Shown here in pieces: positions 8,597 to 17,804 of a stretch of DNA of 64,000 nt. The notes beneath the pieces are model-generated. The model had not been told where the DNA came from. It searched no databases and was given only the letters and a program-made list of their open reading frames with translations. The position numbers and the translations under genes are program-made. The DNA lies in NCBI GenBank assembly GCA_030447955.1, contig JAUJNY010000001.1:8858-72857 (forward strand), read 5' to 3'. This DNA comes from Jiangellales bacterium (GTDB taxonomy: Bacteria > Actinomycetota > Actinomycetes > Jiangellales > Jiangellaceae). Numbering within the stretch: the first letter of the stretch is position 1; every line of letters begins with the position of its first letter.

Positions 8597-8925
8597 GTCG
8601 AACCCTTCCTCTGCTCGAGCAGCTCGTCGAGCCGCTCGAATCGCGATTCGAGGCGGCGTCGGTGCGCCTCGAGCCAACCGGCGGAGCGGGCAAGGGATGC
8701 GCCCTCGAGGTGCACGGGGCGGGTCTGCGCCACCTTGCGCCGAGAGACGACGCCTGCGGACTCGAGCACCTTGATGTGCTTCGACACCGCCTGGAGGGAG
8801 ATCGGGAACGCAGCGGCGAGCTCATTGACCGTCGCGTCCCCGTCGGTGAGCCGCTCGACGATCGCTCGACGTACGGGGTCGCCCAGGGCGGCGAAGGTCA
8901 CCGCGAGATCATGCTGCTCCGCCAT
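8593..8925 (-). CDS. ArsR-family transcriptional repressor
   Basis: About 110 residues: winged helix with LGDPVRRAIVERL, NELAAAFPISLQAVSKHIKV (recognition helix) and the wing VSRRKVAQTRPVHL. There are no metal-binding cysteines in helix alpha3, so it is not a classic arsenic or zinc sensor; it belongs to the SRPBCC-paired group. ATG at 8925 or GTG at 8928 is preferred. TTG at 8940 is in frame but lies inside the palindromic operator. It is the first gene of the unit with the SRPBCC protein. Confidence 0.9.
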   Translation of the reverse strand: MAEQHDLAVTFAALGDPVRRAIVERLTDGDATVNELAAAFPISLQAVSKHIKVLESAGVVSRRKVAQTRPVHLEGASLARSAGWLEAHRRRLESRFERLDELLEQRKGST

Positions 8926-8936
8926 CACCCTCGTAT

Positions 8937-8952
8937 TCAACCGTTTGGTTGA
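8937..8952. promoter_or_regulatory. probable ArsR operator palindrome
   Basis: Perfect inverted repeat TCAACC-GTTT-GGTTGA. It sits 11 bp ahead of the preferred ArsR start, the usual place for autorepression by ArsR regulators of the SRPBCC-paired group, whose targets carry CAACC-N4-GGTTG type sites. Confidence 0.75.
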
Positions 8953-8994
8953 GTACGACGGTACGCCCGCCGTTGTCGCGAGTCAAGAGGGGGA

Positions 8995-9636
8995 TCAAGA
9001 AGGGGAGTTGTCGCTGCGCATCCGCAGGAGGAGATCCACCCGGTCCCGGGCGCCCGTCTTGAGTAGGACGTTCGAGACGTGGTTGCGCACGGTCTTGGTC
9101 GAGAGCTGGAGCTCGCGTGCGATCGCCGGACTGTCGCGGCCGTCGAGCAGTAGCCGTAACACCGCCGTCTCGCGCTCGGTGAGGCCCGGGTGCCGCGCCG
9201 GCGGTGGCTCCGGATCGCCGGCGAGGGCGGCGCGCACCCGCTCGGCCACTCTCCCGCCGAAGACGGCCCCACCCGCCGCGGCGGTGCGTACGGCCGCGAG
9301 CAACTCCTCCTGTCCGGCGCCCTTCAGCAGGTAACCCCGGGCACCGGCCCGCACCGCGGCCAGCACCGAAGCGTCGTCCTCGAGCATGGTGAGGGCGAGC
9401 ACCGCCGTGCCAGGACAGGTCGCCGCGATGCGCCGGGTCGCCTCGACACCGGAGACGTCCGGCAGGTTCAAGTCCATGAGCACCACGTCGGGCCGGCTCA
9501 GCGTGGCCTCTCGTACCGCCTCGGCACCGCTGCCCGCAGTCGCAACCACCTCCATGTAGGGCACGGACGCGAGCAGCCCGACGACACCGTCCCGGAAGAG
9601 CGGGTGGTCATCGACGACGAGCACGCGCACGCTCAT
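8995..9636 (-). CDS. NarL/FixJ-type LuxR-HTH response regulator
   Basis: 213 residues. Receiver domain residues 1-120, with acidic pair D9-D10 (VVDDH), phosphoacceptor D55 (VVLMDLNLPD) and the switch Lys in GARGYLLKGA. LuxR HTH is at about 150-205 (LTERETAVLRLLLDGRDSPA, then STKTVRNHVSNVLLKT). The ATG at 9636 overlaps the histidine kinase stop (ATGA), so it is the output partner of that kinase. Targets are unknown; the membrane gene at the head of the unit is a candidate. Confidence 0.93.
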   Translation of the reverse strand: MSVRVLVVDDHPLFRDGVVGLLASVPYMEVVATAGSGAEAVREATLSRPDVVLMDLNLPDVSGVEATRRIAATCPGTAVLALTMLEDDASVLAAVRAGARGYLLKGAGQEELLAAVRTAAAGGAVFGGRVAERVRAALAGDPEPPPARHPGLTERETAVLRLLLDGRDSPAIARELQLSTKTVRNHVSNVLLKTGARDRVDLLLRMRSDNSPS

Positions 9637-11648
9637 GTCGCCGCTATGGGCAGCGCGGCAGCCACCACGGTGCCGCCTTCCCGGCAACCGCTGATCCTGA
9701 TCGTGCCGCCGACCTCTTCGGCGCGCTCACGCATGGAGTCCATGCCCGTGCCCCTGCGTCCATTCGGGGAGCCCGCTGGACTGCCTGGGATCCGCAGCCC
9801 GCAACCGTCGTCGACCACCTCGACGTGCAGCGCATCGGCCTCCGCGTGAAGCCGAACGACCGCGGTGCTGGCGCGCGAGTGCCGGACGACGTTGGTCAGC
9901 GCCTCCTGCACGATCCGGTAGGCAGCCACCTCGACTGCGGCCGGCAGCCGCCCGTCCACACCTCCCAGGCCACCGGCCTCCAACCGGACGTCCGCCGGAC
10001 CGGAGAGGTCGCTGGCGAGGCGCGCTACGGCGCCGGTCAGGCCCAGGTCGTCGAGGGCTGGTGGTCGCAGGCCTTCGACGACGCGGCGTACGTCGCTGAC
10101 CGCTCCCTGCACGACGGCTCGCGCCTCGAGCAGCAGCGGCTCCGCCCGTGGGTCGTCGCGCAGCACGTTGCGCGCCGTGTCGACCTTGAGTGATGCCGCC
10201 GCGAGCACCGGCCCGAGGCCGTCGTGCAGGTCGCGACGCAGCCGCCTGCGCTCCTCCTCCCGGGCGAGCACGAGCCGGTCGCGTGAACGGCGCAGCTCGG
10301 TGGTCAGCGCAGCGGCGTGCACCGTGGGTGCGACCTGGCGGGCGAGGTCGTGGATCAGCCGCGAGTCCCGAGCTCGTCGGAGGCCTCCCAGCCCGACCAC
10401 AAGCCGCCCGACCTCGTTGCCCTCGTGGACGAGCGGCACATCCGTCTCGGCTCCCGTCGCCTTGCCGTGCTCGACGAGCAGTCCATCGACACCACGCACG
10501 GCGACGTACGGCAGCCGCAGCGCTTCAGCCACCCCGGTGATGGCGCTGGGCAGCGCACCGCCGGGCGCCCCCGCATCCGCGAGCTGGCGGCCGAGATCGG
10601 TGACCACCGCGTACGGCTCCTCCCAGGCGCCGTAGGTGAGCCGGTTGACCCCCCGCTGGACCGCCTCGCGCAACGGCAGGATGGCGGCGGCCACGAGCCC
10701 GGTCGCGAGCAGCGGCAGCCAGCCGCCGCCGGTCGCGTTCAACGCGGCCCCGACACCGGCGACCACGAGGACGTACATGGCAATGACCAGGCCGCTCAGG
10801 GCGAGGTATACGAGCGTGCGGTTGAGGAGCCGGGGCAGGTCGTAGAGCCGGCGTTGTGCCACTCCCACGGCGATCGCCACCGGCAGCACGGCCGCGATGG
10901 CTGTGTAGACGACGGCGCTTCCGGGCGTGAGGATGAACAGGAACAACAGCGGGACGAGCGCGAGCTGGACTGCCCCGGCGATGGCGAAGAGCCCGATCCG
11001 CTGCCGGGTCAGTGCATCGCCGCGCCGCCACCGTCGGACGATGGACACGACGCCGCCGGCTGCACATCCCAGGATGAGCAGAAGTGCTGCGATCCGCAGC
11101 AGGTCGAGCAGGAGCTGGAGACCAGCCGGGACGGCCAGGGCATTGGAGTACCGCGCGACCCGGAGGTCGGGAGGCACGGACCCGAGAGCGACGGACATAC
11201 CGTGCAGGGCGGCGCCGGCGATGGCGAGGTGCAGGCCCGCTCGCCACCGCGGCGAGGGCAGCCGGCCATCCGGGAAGAGCAGCGGGAGCGCCGCGACGAG
11301 CAGCGTCCAGCCGAAGCCACGTACGGCGAAGCTCACTGCCAGCAGCGTGCCCGCCGGCGTCGATCCCGGCTCCTCCTGCACCTGGGCCACCGCAACCTCG
11401 AGCGGCAGGGAGGCAACGCCCCACAGCGTCCCGCCGGCCAGCAGCACCCGGCCCACGCCGTGACCGCTGTGCGAGCTCAGCACCAATCCGCCCACGGTCA
11501 CCACCAGGGTGAGGACGACCGCGTCGAAGAACCTCGCTCCACTCTCAGCCGTGGCTGACGCGCGCGCGACGAAGGCGGCCGACCAGGCCGCCCCCGCCGC
11601 GACGGCCGCAGCCGTCCAGATCACTCCGACGCGGACGCCGGTCCTCAT
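9633..11648 (-). CDS. membrane sensor histidine kinase (HisKA_3)
   Basis: 671 residues. The N-terminal half has about ten hydrophobic segments (residues roughly 1-330), then a GAF-like region. The dimerisation/phosphoacceptor helix carries RRLRRDLHDGLGPVLAAASL (His of DLHDGLGP), and the HATPase domain has NVVRHSRAS and DDGCG...GTGMDSMRERAEEVGG. This is NarX/DesK-type architecture. ATG at 11648 was chosen because it opens the first membrane helix (VGVIWTAAAVAAGAAW) and overlaps the stop of the upstream gene (ATGA). It phosphorylates the response regulator encoded immediately downstream. Signal unknown. Confidence 0.92.
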   Translation of the reverse strand: MRTGVRVGVIWTAAAVAAGAAWSAAFVARASATAESGARFFDAVVLTLVVTVGGLVLSSHSGHGVGRVLLAGGTLWGVASLPLEVAVAQVQEEPGSTPAGTLLAVSFAVRGFGWTLLVAALPLLFPDGRLPSPRWRAGLHLAIAGAALHGMSVALGSVPPDLRVARYSNALAVPAGLQLLLDLLRIAALLLILGCAAGGVVSIVRRWRRGDALTRQRIGLFAIAGAVQLALVPLLFLFILTPGSAVVYTAIAAVLPVAIAVGVAQRRLYDLPRLLNRTLVYLALSGLVIAMYVLVVAGVGAALNATGGGWLPLLATGLVAAAILPLREAVQRGVNRLTYGAWEEPYAVVTDLGRQLADAGAPGGALPSAITGVAEALRLPYVAVRGVDGLLVEHGKATGAETDVPLVHEGNEVGRLVVGLGGLRRARDSRLIHDLARQVAPTVHAAALTTELRRSRDRLVLAREEERRRLRRDLHDGLGPVLAAASLKVDTARNVLRDDPRAEPLLLEARAVVQGAVSDVRRVVEGLRPPALDDLGLTGAVARLASDLSGPADVRLEAGGLGGVDGRLPAAVEVAAYRIVQEALTNVVRHSRASTAVVRLHAEADALHVEVVDDGCGLRIPGSPAGSPNGRRGTGMDSMRERAEEVGGTIRISGCREGGTVVAAALPIAAT

Positions 11649-12334
11649 AGCCGTGATGGTGCCGCAAGCTCCGCCGCCCGGGTAGGCGATCCACCGACCT
11701 GTCGGCCGCGCAGCGCCCAGACCGAGGCCGCGATGATCCAGGCCAAGCCGAGAAAGGCGACGATGTCCGCCCACCCATCGACGAAGCGGGCGATACCGGC
11801 CACCAAGGTCGCGCCAATGACCAAGGCGCTGATCGACAGCCACTTGGGCAGTGACCGACCCACGAGCGCAGACACCGCCACCGCGACGAGAAAGGCGCCG
11901 AAGGCGGCGAGCGAGGCGGCGTAGCTGAAGCTGCGCAGCGAGTTCAGCGCGATGACCCCCGCTGGCACCTCGGCGTGGGTCCCGATCCACATGGCTGCTG
12001 CACCCGCCCCGAAGCCGGTGCCGATGACCGCGGCGAGGTAGACGGCTCCGAGGCCCAGCGCGGACAGGGCGGCGATGCCGTCCGGGCCCTCATGCCGCCG
12101 CAGGTGCTGAAAAAGGCAGGCAACGAACGGTACGAAGAGCAGGTAGCCGAGCAGCTCGATGTACCCGCCGGTGAAGGCTCGCATGAGCTTGTCACCGGTA
12201 TAGAACGCGAGCACATCCTCGATCGGCGCCCGCGGGGTCGTGTCGGTGGGGCCCGTCAGGGCAAATCCGGCGATGACGACCACGACGTGGGACAGCCCGA
12301 AGGCGCCGCCGACGCGGAGAGTGGTGCGAGACAT
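11645..12334 (-). CDS. integral membrane protein, DUF4386-like
   Basis: 229 residues with six likely membrane helices, starting LRVGGAFGLSHVVVVIAGFA. The layout resembles the DUF4386 family; no catalytic motif is seen. A strong site (GAGGAG) precedes the ATG at 12334, and a 7-bp hairpin (12351-12368, CCGCGCC/GGCGCGG) lies in the leader. It heads the kinase/regulator operon with a 4-base overlap, which suggests a role in sensing, but that is inference. Confidence 0.75.
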   Translation of the reverse strand: MSRTTLRVGGAFGLSHVVVVIAGFALTGPTDTTPRAPIEDVLAFYTGDKLMRAFTGGYIELLGYLLFVPFVACLFQHLRRHEGPDGIAALSALGLGAVYLAAVIGTGFGAGAAAMWIGTHAEVPAGVIALNSLRSFSYAASLAAFGAFLVAVAVSALVGRSLPKWLSISALVIGATLVAGIARFVDGWADIVAFLGLAWIIAASVWALRGRQVGGSPTRAAELAAPSRL

Positions 12335-12594
12335 GAGTCCTCCTCTCGTGCCGCGCCTGATGGCGCGGCGGTACGAGAAGAGGCTCGAACCGTGGGGTGC
12401 CCTTGTCGCCGGACCGCTTCCCGATTCGACCGGGAGGATTTCCCGATCCTGGCGTCCCGGCTCGGTGTCGCGGGCCCCGACGCTTCACCAAGGCTTGGCC
12501 TGCGTTCACCCGGCCCGCAACCCGAGTGAGGGCAGGGGCAGCATGGTTAACGTGATCGTTCTCGGCGAAGGCTGCGCGGGTGGTGGGGAGGCGC

Positions 12595-13755
12595 TCAGGC
12601 GCCCGGAGCGCGCAGCACGACCGAGTAGCCGCGGCCACCACTCGCATCGATGGAGTTGTCGATTCCCGGGATCCGGTACGGCACGAGTCGGTTGACGGTG
12701 CCCTGGTCCCCAAGCTGGCCGAAGTCGTCCCGCCCGAACGTCCACAGCTCACCGGTGCGCGTCACGACGAGGGTGTGGTCACGGCCGCAGTCCGCGAGCT
12801 TGGCCGTGCTGATCCCACTGACCGGCCCGGCGACCAGCCGGTCCGCGGTCGAGCCGGATCCGAGCTGCCCAAAAGCGCCCTCTCCCCAGGTGACGACCCG
12901 CCCGTCGCCGAGCACCGCGATGGAATGATCCGCGCCGGCCGCGACGGCGACCGCGTTCGTGATGCCCTGCACGCGTACGGGGGTGGAACGGTTGACCCTG
13001 GTGCCGTCGCCCAGCTGCCCCGAGGCATTGAGTCCCCAGGCCCAGACGGCGCCGCTGCCGGTCACTGCTAGGGCGTGGTTGCGGCCACCGGCAATTGCGG
13101 TGACCCCCGTGAGCCCGCTCACCCGCTTGGCGGCAGGCCTGCTGACCGGCGTTGTGCCGTTGCCCAGCTCGCCCTTGGCACCGCCGCCCCACGCCTTCAC
13201 GACGCCAGATGCCATCAACGCGAGGCTGAAGTCACGCCCGGCGGCGACACCCTTGGCACCGCTCACTCCGGACACCTTGACAGGAGAAACCCGGTTGACG
13301 GTCGTGCCATCGCCGAGCTGACCGAACTCGTTGAATCCCCACGTCCGCACGGTGCCGTCACCGAGAAGCGCCAGGGAGTGGTAGTGGCCGGTCTCGACCC
13401 GACGCACCCCGGACAGCCCAGGCACCTGCTTGGGGGCGAGCCCGTCCGCCATGGATCCCAGCCCGAGGGCACCGAGGTTGCCGTTGCCCCAGGTCCACAC
13501 CCGGCCCGCGCCGTCCAGCGCGATGCTGTGGTCCCGGCCGCCATCGATCTCCGCGACGTCGGTAGGTCCAACCGCCTTGCCGAACGTATTGCGATCGGTC
13601 CGCGCTCCGGAGCCGAGCTGGCCTTGATCACCTTGTCCAACCGTCCACGCCGAGCCATCGACGACCGCGGCGGACGGCGTGGGCGACGCGAGCAGCGAGG
13701 CGGTGACGAGCGTGAGGACGGCGGCGCTGGACCTGCGGTGGACAAGCAGTTTCAT
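12595..13755 (-). CDS. secreted RCC1-repeat beta-propeller protein
   Basis: 386 residues with a signal peptide (basic MKLLVHRR, then a hydrophobic stretch ending SPTPSAA). It has seven RCC1 repeats of about 50 residues, each with the W-x-W-G...GQLG-G pattern (for example VWTWGNGNLGALGLG, VRTWGFNEFGQLGDG, VWAWGLNASGQLGDG). Seven blades make one closed propeller and the rest is linker. Bacterial RCC1 proteins have no common function; a role in ligand or surface binding is typical speculation. Monocistronic. Confidence 0.9.
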   Translation of the reverse strand: MKLLVHRRSSAAVLTLVTASLLASPTPSAAVVDGSAWTVGQGDQGQLGSGARTDRNTFGKAVGPTDVAEIDGGRDHSIALDGAGRVWTWGNGNLGALGLGSMADGLAPKQVPGLSGVRRVETGHYHSLALLGDGTVRTWGFNEFGQLGDGTTVNRVSPVKVSGVSGAKGVAAGRDFSLALMASGVVKAWGGGAKGELGNGTTPVSRPAAKRVSGLTGVTAIAGGRNHALAVTGSGAVWAWGLNASGQLGDGTRVNRSTPVRVQGITNAVAVAAGADHSIAVLGDGRVVTWGEGAFGQLGSGSTADRLVAGPVSGISTAKLADCGRDHTLVVTRTGELWTFGRDDFGQLGDQGTVNRLVPYRIPGIDNSIDASGGRGYSVVLRAPGA

Positions 13756-13851
13756 GGGTCCCCCCGTTGACGACGCCGTAAGTGTGCGGCATGGACACGC
13801 CCAGTGGAATAGCGGAGCGCCGATTCATCGCTTGGTCACCAGCCCATCGCG

Positions 13852-14637
13852 TTACGTGTCCAGTTGGCGCAGCCCGCGCTCGATGATGCCCTCCGCAACT
13901 CTTGCCCGCAGCGAGGGGTCGCTCGAGAGCAGCCGACAGACTGTGGCGGCGGAGCCAGTCGGGAGCGGCACGCCGGCCGAGCGCAGCACTGCGTGCACGC
14001 GGAACTGCGGTCCCAGCGGCAGGGGTCCGGCGCCGGCAGCCCGGCGCAGCAACCCCCGACGGCTTCGGTAGACCATGACGATGTCAGGAGCGGACCGCCA
14101 GCCGGTGAGCGTCAACCGATGCCGGCGCAGATCCACGTCGAAACGCTGGTAGTTGGGCTCGGTCGCGTCCACGCAGGCCAGCTGCTCCGGGTCCAGCCAG
14201 GTAGCGACGACGGCCGCGCGTGATCCGGACCGGGGATACGGGGCTGCCGGCACGTATCCGCCCGGGCTCACGTGGGCGGAGTGGGCGACGTCCAGGTCGT
14301 CCACCGTTCCGGGCGTCATCGGGACCACCGGCGGCGCCCCGTACCACGCGAGCTTGGCGGCCAGCACCGCCGGAGCGGCGTTCGCTCCCACACCGAGCAC
14401 GACCTGCCGAGCGCCCATCCCGGTCGCGCCACCCTCGGTGAGGAGCCGATCCAGCGCGAAGATGTCCTCGACCGCCACCCACCCGCCCGCGGTCAGCAGG
14501 CCGGGGCCTGGTACCCGTAGTCCGGGGTAGTGCTCGGGGTGGCGCCTCAGGTCGGTGTGCAGCGTGGGGTCGTCCAGCGGCACGGCGATTCCGGCGGCTC
14601 CCACCCCGACATCGTCCAACACTTGCCCAGGCCCCAA
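13852..14637 (-). CDS. uncharacterised protein, possible gamma-glutamylcyclotransferase-like fold
   Basis: 261 residues. Segments such as VVLGVGANAAPAVLAAKL, AHSAHVSPGGYVPAAPYP and the spaced TEPNYQR recall the BtrG/GGCT-like group (GxN near the start, later YR/NYxR). The similarity is by eye and weak. It has no signal peptide or membrane helix. The start is poorly defined: TTG at 14637 gives the longest frame but lies only ten bases past a strong hairpin, so an internal GTG (14622 or 14604) may be real. Function unknown. Confidence 0.6.
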   Translation of the reverse strand: MGPGQVLDDVGVGAAGIAVPLDDPTLHTDLRRHPEHYPGLRVPGPGLLTAGGWVAVEDIFALDRLLTEGGATGMGARQVVLGVGANAAPAVLAAKLAWYGAPPVVPMTPGTVDDLDVAHSAHVSPGGYVPAAPYPRSGSRAAVVATWLDPEQLACVDATEPNYQRFDVDLRRHRLTLTGWRSAPDIVMVYRSRRGLLRRAAGAGPLPLGPQFRVHAVLRSAGVPLPTGSAATVCRLLSSDPSLRARVAEGIIERGLRQLDT

Positions 14638-14646
14638 GACAGCGTT

Positions 14647-14684
14647 GTGGGGGTGGACGAGGCCGTAACCTCGCCCACCCCCAC
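14647..14684 (-). terminator. stem-loop terminator of the duplicated secreted-protein gene
   Basis: 16-bp arms with one mismatch (GTGGGGGTGGACGAGG against CCTCGCCCACCCCCAC) and a 6-base loop, 21 bp after the stop at 14706. The U-tract is poor, as is usual in high-GC actinobacteria. Confidence 0.7.
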
Positions 14685-14705
14685 ACCGGTCTCATTTCCG
14701 GTGAG

Positions 14706-15956
14706 TCAGCTCTTCTTGATCCTCAGGTTGGCATTCGCCAGGTTGACGACGGTGTCGTCGCTCTTGACCTTCGGTGTGCCGTTGAAGATGCGGACGATGA
14801 CGCCGGTGACTTCGATGCCGGTCGGGGTCTTGTTGACCTTCCTGACCGTGAAGGTCCCGAGGCCGGCGACCTTGCGCGGCACGCCCGCCCGCGGCGTCTG
14901 GATCTCCTTGCCGTTGACCAGGATCCTGCCGACACCACTGCCCTTGGCGGTGCGGACCACGTCACCGTCGGCCTGCCGGGTGACGTTCGCCTTGGCCCGG
15001 ATGGCGCGGAACTTCAGGGCCCCGCCGCCGAAGCGAGCGGCGGCCACGACACTCCTGGTGTAACCCGTGGCCGAGTTGTCCCGCTGCACGCCGTACGCGA
15101 ACGAGCGGCGAGCTCCGATGAATCCGAAGTCAGGGGTGGCCTCGCCGGTGCTTGTCTCCTTGACCTGGCCACGGGTGCCGGGGCAGGGCATGGGCTGCAG
15201 GGCAGCCCTACCCAGAGCGGCACGGTCACCCACGCGGGCGTCCGAGCCCCATGCGGCCCCACCGAAAAGGCCACCCTCGATCTGGCCGTCGATGCGGGAA
15301 AAGGCACGCCCGACCTTCTCAACAGTGTTGTCGGTGCTGCTGACGAAGCGGAGGACGTTGACCGCGCCGTTGGCGCCGACGTTGCGCACGTGCTCGACCC
15401 GGCGGTTCACGATGAGTGTCCCCTGCCCGGGGACCGGCACCTCGAGCCGCTGCCCCCCGACCGGCAGCGGCACCAACTTACCCGCCACGGTCAGCGTCCC
15501 CAGGTCGGAGACCGTGTTCACGTGGTACCCGGTGGCGTTGTGGAAGCTCTTGACCCGGCCCCTCAGGTTGGTGAACCGCACTTCGCCGCCGGCGAGCCGT
15601 CCCCTGTCGATGGTGACGACCGAGTTCGCCGAGACGGTGCCGTCCTTGCGGCGGGTGAAGTTGTGGGTGTTGACCCCTCGCAAGGAGACGCCGTCTCCGT
15701 CGCCGGCCTCGGCGAGGAAGTTTCGGTCGTCCCGCGGCACCCTGCGGGTGCAGGGCAGGTGCGACAGCGCGGTCGCGTCGGAGTCGGCGGTCGGGTTGCC
15801 GGTCGTCTTCGAGCCGTAGGACGCGGCGTCGAAGCCGAAGTTGGTGATGGCGACCTCAGCGGCGGGCGCGGCGGCCGCCGGGGCGACGGCGACGAGGCCG
15901 GCGCCGGCGACCGTCGCGGTCGTCAGCGCGGCCAGGCCGCGGTGGATGGTTCGCAT
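14706..15956 (-). CDS. secreted beta-rich protein with internal duplication (choice-of-anchor P-like)
   Basis: 416 residues. A signal peptide (MRTIHRGLAALTTATVAGAG... to an AAAAPAAE cleavage region) is followed by two related halves of about 150-170 residues. Each has a PC-R or PCPGTR start, an N-x-T-x-x-S stretch and a GGG or GGE-V-F/L-F strand, then two more strand pairs. The layout resembles choice-of-anchor P proteins of actinobacteria. No sorting signal is obvious at the C-terminus, which ends with basic RIKKS. Probably extracellular or wall-associated; function unknown. Followed by the terminator at 14647-14684. Confidence 0.75.
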   Translation of the reverse strand: MRTIHRGLAALTTATVAGAGLVAVAPAAAAPAAEVAITNFGFDAASYGSKTTGNPTADSDATALSHLPCTRRVPRDDRNFLAEAGDGDGVSLRGVNTHNFTRRKDGTVSANSVVTIDRGRLAGGEVRFTNLRGRVKSFHNATGYHVNTVSDLGTLTVAGKLVPLPVGGQRLEVPVPGQGTLIVNRRVEHVRNVGANGAVNVLRFVSSTDNTVEKVGRAFSRIDGQIEGGLFGGAAWGSDARVGDRAALGRAALQPMPCPGTRGQVKETSTGEATPDFGFIGARRSFAYGVQRDNSATGYTRSVVAAARFGGGALKFRAIRAKANVTRQADGDVVRTAKGSGVGRILVNGKEIQTPRAGVPRKVAGLGTFTVRKVNKTPTGIEVTGVIVRIFNGTPKVKSDDTVVNLANANLRIKKS

Positions 15957-16088
15957 GAGTGGACCCCCGGTTTGTCGTTCGGTTGCGTCCTGCAGTGGGC
16001 CTACGGACGAACTCGGAGCCTATAGCCCCGCGTGGTCAGTTGGCTACAGAAAGTAAGAAGAAGGTGCGGTCCTAGAACGAACCGGCTG

Positions 16089-17804
16089 TTAGGCGGTGGA
16101 ACTCGCCGCCGGGGTGGGGCGTCGAGACTGCACGACGCGGAACCGGCCGGCGACGAACGCGCCGTCGGTCAGCGTGGCGTTCGAGGCGGGGTTGGCGCCG
16201 GTCCCGTGGAAGTCGCTGAAGGCCGCCGACTGGTTGACGAAGACCCCACCGGTGAGGTTGACCGAAAGGGCCACACCGGCCGTCACGGCTGCCTCCTCGG
16301 CGGCCTCGAGCACCTTGTCGTCGGTCGAGTAGACGATCGCGGTCAGTGCCCCCTGCTCGCTCGCCGTGCGCCGGAAGAGCTCGAGGGACTGCTCGGTCGA
16401 GTCCGTGGCCACGAGGAACGACACCGGACCGAACCACTCGTTGGCGTACATGGACTCCTCGGCACCGTCCAGCGACACGATCAGCGGCGTCCGTACTCGG
16501 GCGTCCGGCCACACGGGGTGCGTGATTGTCCGTGACGCGAGCACCACGTTGCCGTTGTCTGCGGCCGCCTCCAAGCGGGACAGCACACCGTCGTTGACGA
16601 TCGCACCGAGCACCTCGACCGCGCGGGCGTCGTCGCCCAATAGCTTGTCCACGGCGGCGGCCACGCCCTGCCCCACCTCCTCGACGCTCTTGTGACCCTG
16701 GTCGGTCTCGATGCCTCCGCGGGGGACGAACACGTTCTGCGGCGCGGTGCACATCTGCCCGGTGTACAGCGAGAGCGAGAACGCGAGGTTGCGGCACATT
16801 CCGGCGAAGTCGTCGGTGGAGTCGAGCACGACGCAGTTGACCCCGGCCTTCTCCGTGTACGGCACGGCCTGAGCTGCGTTTCGCTCCAGCCACTCGCCGA
16901 AGGCGCTGGATCCGGTGTAGTCGATGACGCGGACCTCCGGGCGCACCGCCAGCGTGGCGGCGAGCCGGTCGTCGGGGTCCTCGGCCGCCAGGCACACCAG
17001 GTCGGGCTCGAAGCCGGCCTCCGCAAGGACCGCACGGGCGACCTGGACGGTGATCGCCAGCGGCAGCACGGCCGAGGGGTGGGGCTTGACCAGCACCGCG
17101 TTGCCGGTGACCAGGCTGGCGAACAGGCCGGGCCAGGAGTTCCACGTCGGGAAGGTGTTGCACCCGATGACCAGCCCCACTCCGCGCGGCACCACGGTGT
17201 ACGTCTTGTCCATCCGCAGCGGCTCGCCCTTGCCGGCCGGCTTCTCCCAGTACGCCGCCGGGGCGTGGCGGGTCATCTCGGCGTAGGAGTAGGCGATCGA
17301 CTCCAGCGCACGGTCGAGCGCGTGTGCACCGCCGGCCTGGAAGGCCATCACGAAGGCCTGACCGCTGGTGTGCATCACCGCGTACCCGAGCTCGAAGATC
17401 CGGGCGTGCAGCCGGGCGAGCACCTCCAGGCACACGCCAGCGCGGACGTCCGGGCCGGCGTCACGCCAGGCCGGCATGCCCGCGCGCATCGCGGAGAAGA
17501 GCTGGTCGAGGGCCGCTTCGTCCGCCGGCAGGTGTGGATAGCGGACGGCGAGGTCGGGGCCGTACGGGCTCCGCTCGCTCGCCACGCTGCCCCGCGCACC
17601 GGGGGTGTCCAGCGGGAAGTCGTCGTGCAGCCAGCGCTCGAAGGCCGCCTGGCCCTCGCTCGCCGCGTTCTCGCCGTAGACGCGGGGGCTGGGCGACTCG
17701 GGATACGCGGAGAAGTACCGGCGGGTGGAGATGGCCTCGAGCGCGGCGTCGAGGGTCTCCCGGTGCCGGGACAGCGGGTCGCTGGTGGCGGCCTCGACGC
17801 TCAT
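16089..17804 (-). CDS. paaN: phenylacetic acid degradation protein PaaN (aldehyde dehydrogenase)
   Basis: 571 residues, the length of the stand-alone PaaN family rather than the PaaZ hydratase fusion. ALDH features: CNTFPTWNSWP, GNAVLVKPHPSA, DYTGSSAFGEWLE, and the catalytic Cys in LYTGQMCTAPQN. In the aerobic phenylacetyl-CoA pathway the ALDH oxidises the ring-opened oxepin-CoA semialdehyde to 3-oxo-5,6-dehydrosuberyl-CoA. It is divergent from paaH with a 113-bp intergenic region, so a shared control point is likely. The epoxidase (paaABCDE) and ligase are not in the window. Confidence 0.92.
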   Translation of the reverse strand: MSVEAATSDPLSRHRETLDAALEAISTRRYFSAYPESPSPRVYGENAASEGQAAFERWLHDDFPLDTPGARGSVASERSPYGPDLAVRYPHLPADEAALDQLFSAMRAGMPAWRDAGPDVRAGVCLEVLARLHARIFELGYAVMHTSGQAFVMAFQAGGAHALDRALESIAYSYAEMTRHAPAAYWEKPAGKGEPLRMDKTYTVVPRGVGLVIGCNTFPTWNSWPGLFASLVTGNAVLVKPHPSAVLPLAITVQVARAVLAEAGFEPDLVCLAAEDPDDRLAATLAVRPEVRVIDYTGSSAFGEWLERNAAQAVPYTEKAGVNCVVLDSTDDFAGMCRNLAFSLSLYTGQMCTAPQNVFVPRGGIETDQGHKSVEEVGQGVAAAVDKLLGDDARAVEVLGAIVNDGVLSRLEAAADNGNVVLASRTITHPVWPDARVRTPLIVSLDGAEESMYANEWFGPVSFLVATDSTEQSLELFRRTASEQGALTAIVYSTDDKVLEAAEEAAVTAGVALSVNLTGGVFVNQSAAFSDFHGTGANPASNATLTDGAFVAGRFRVVQSRRPTPAASSTA

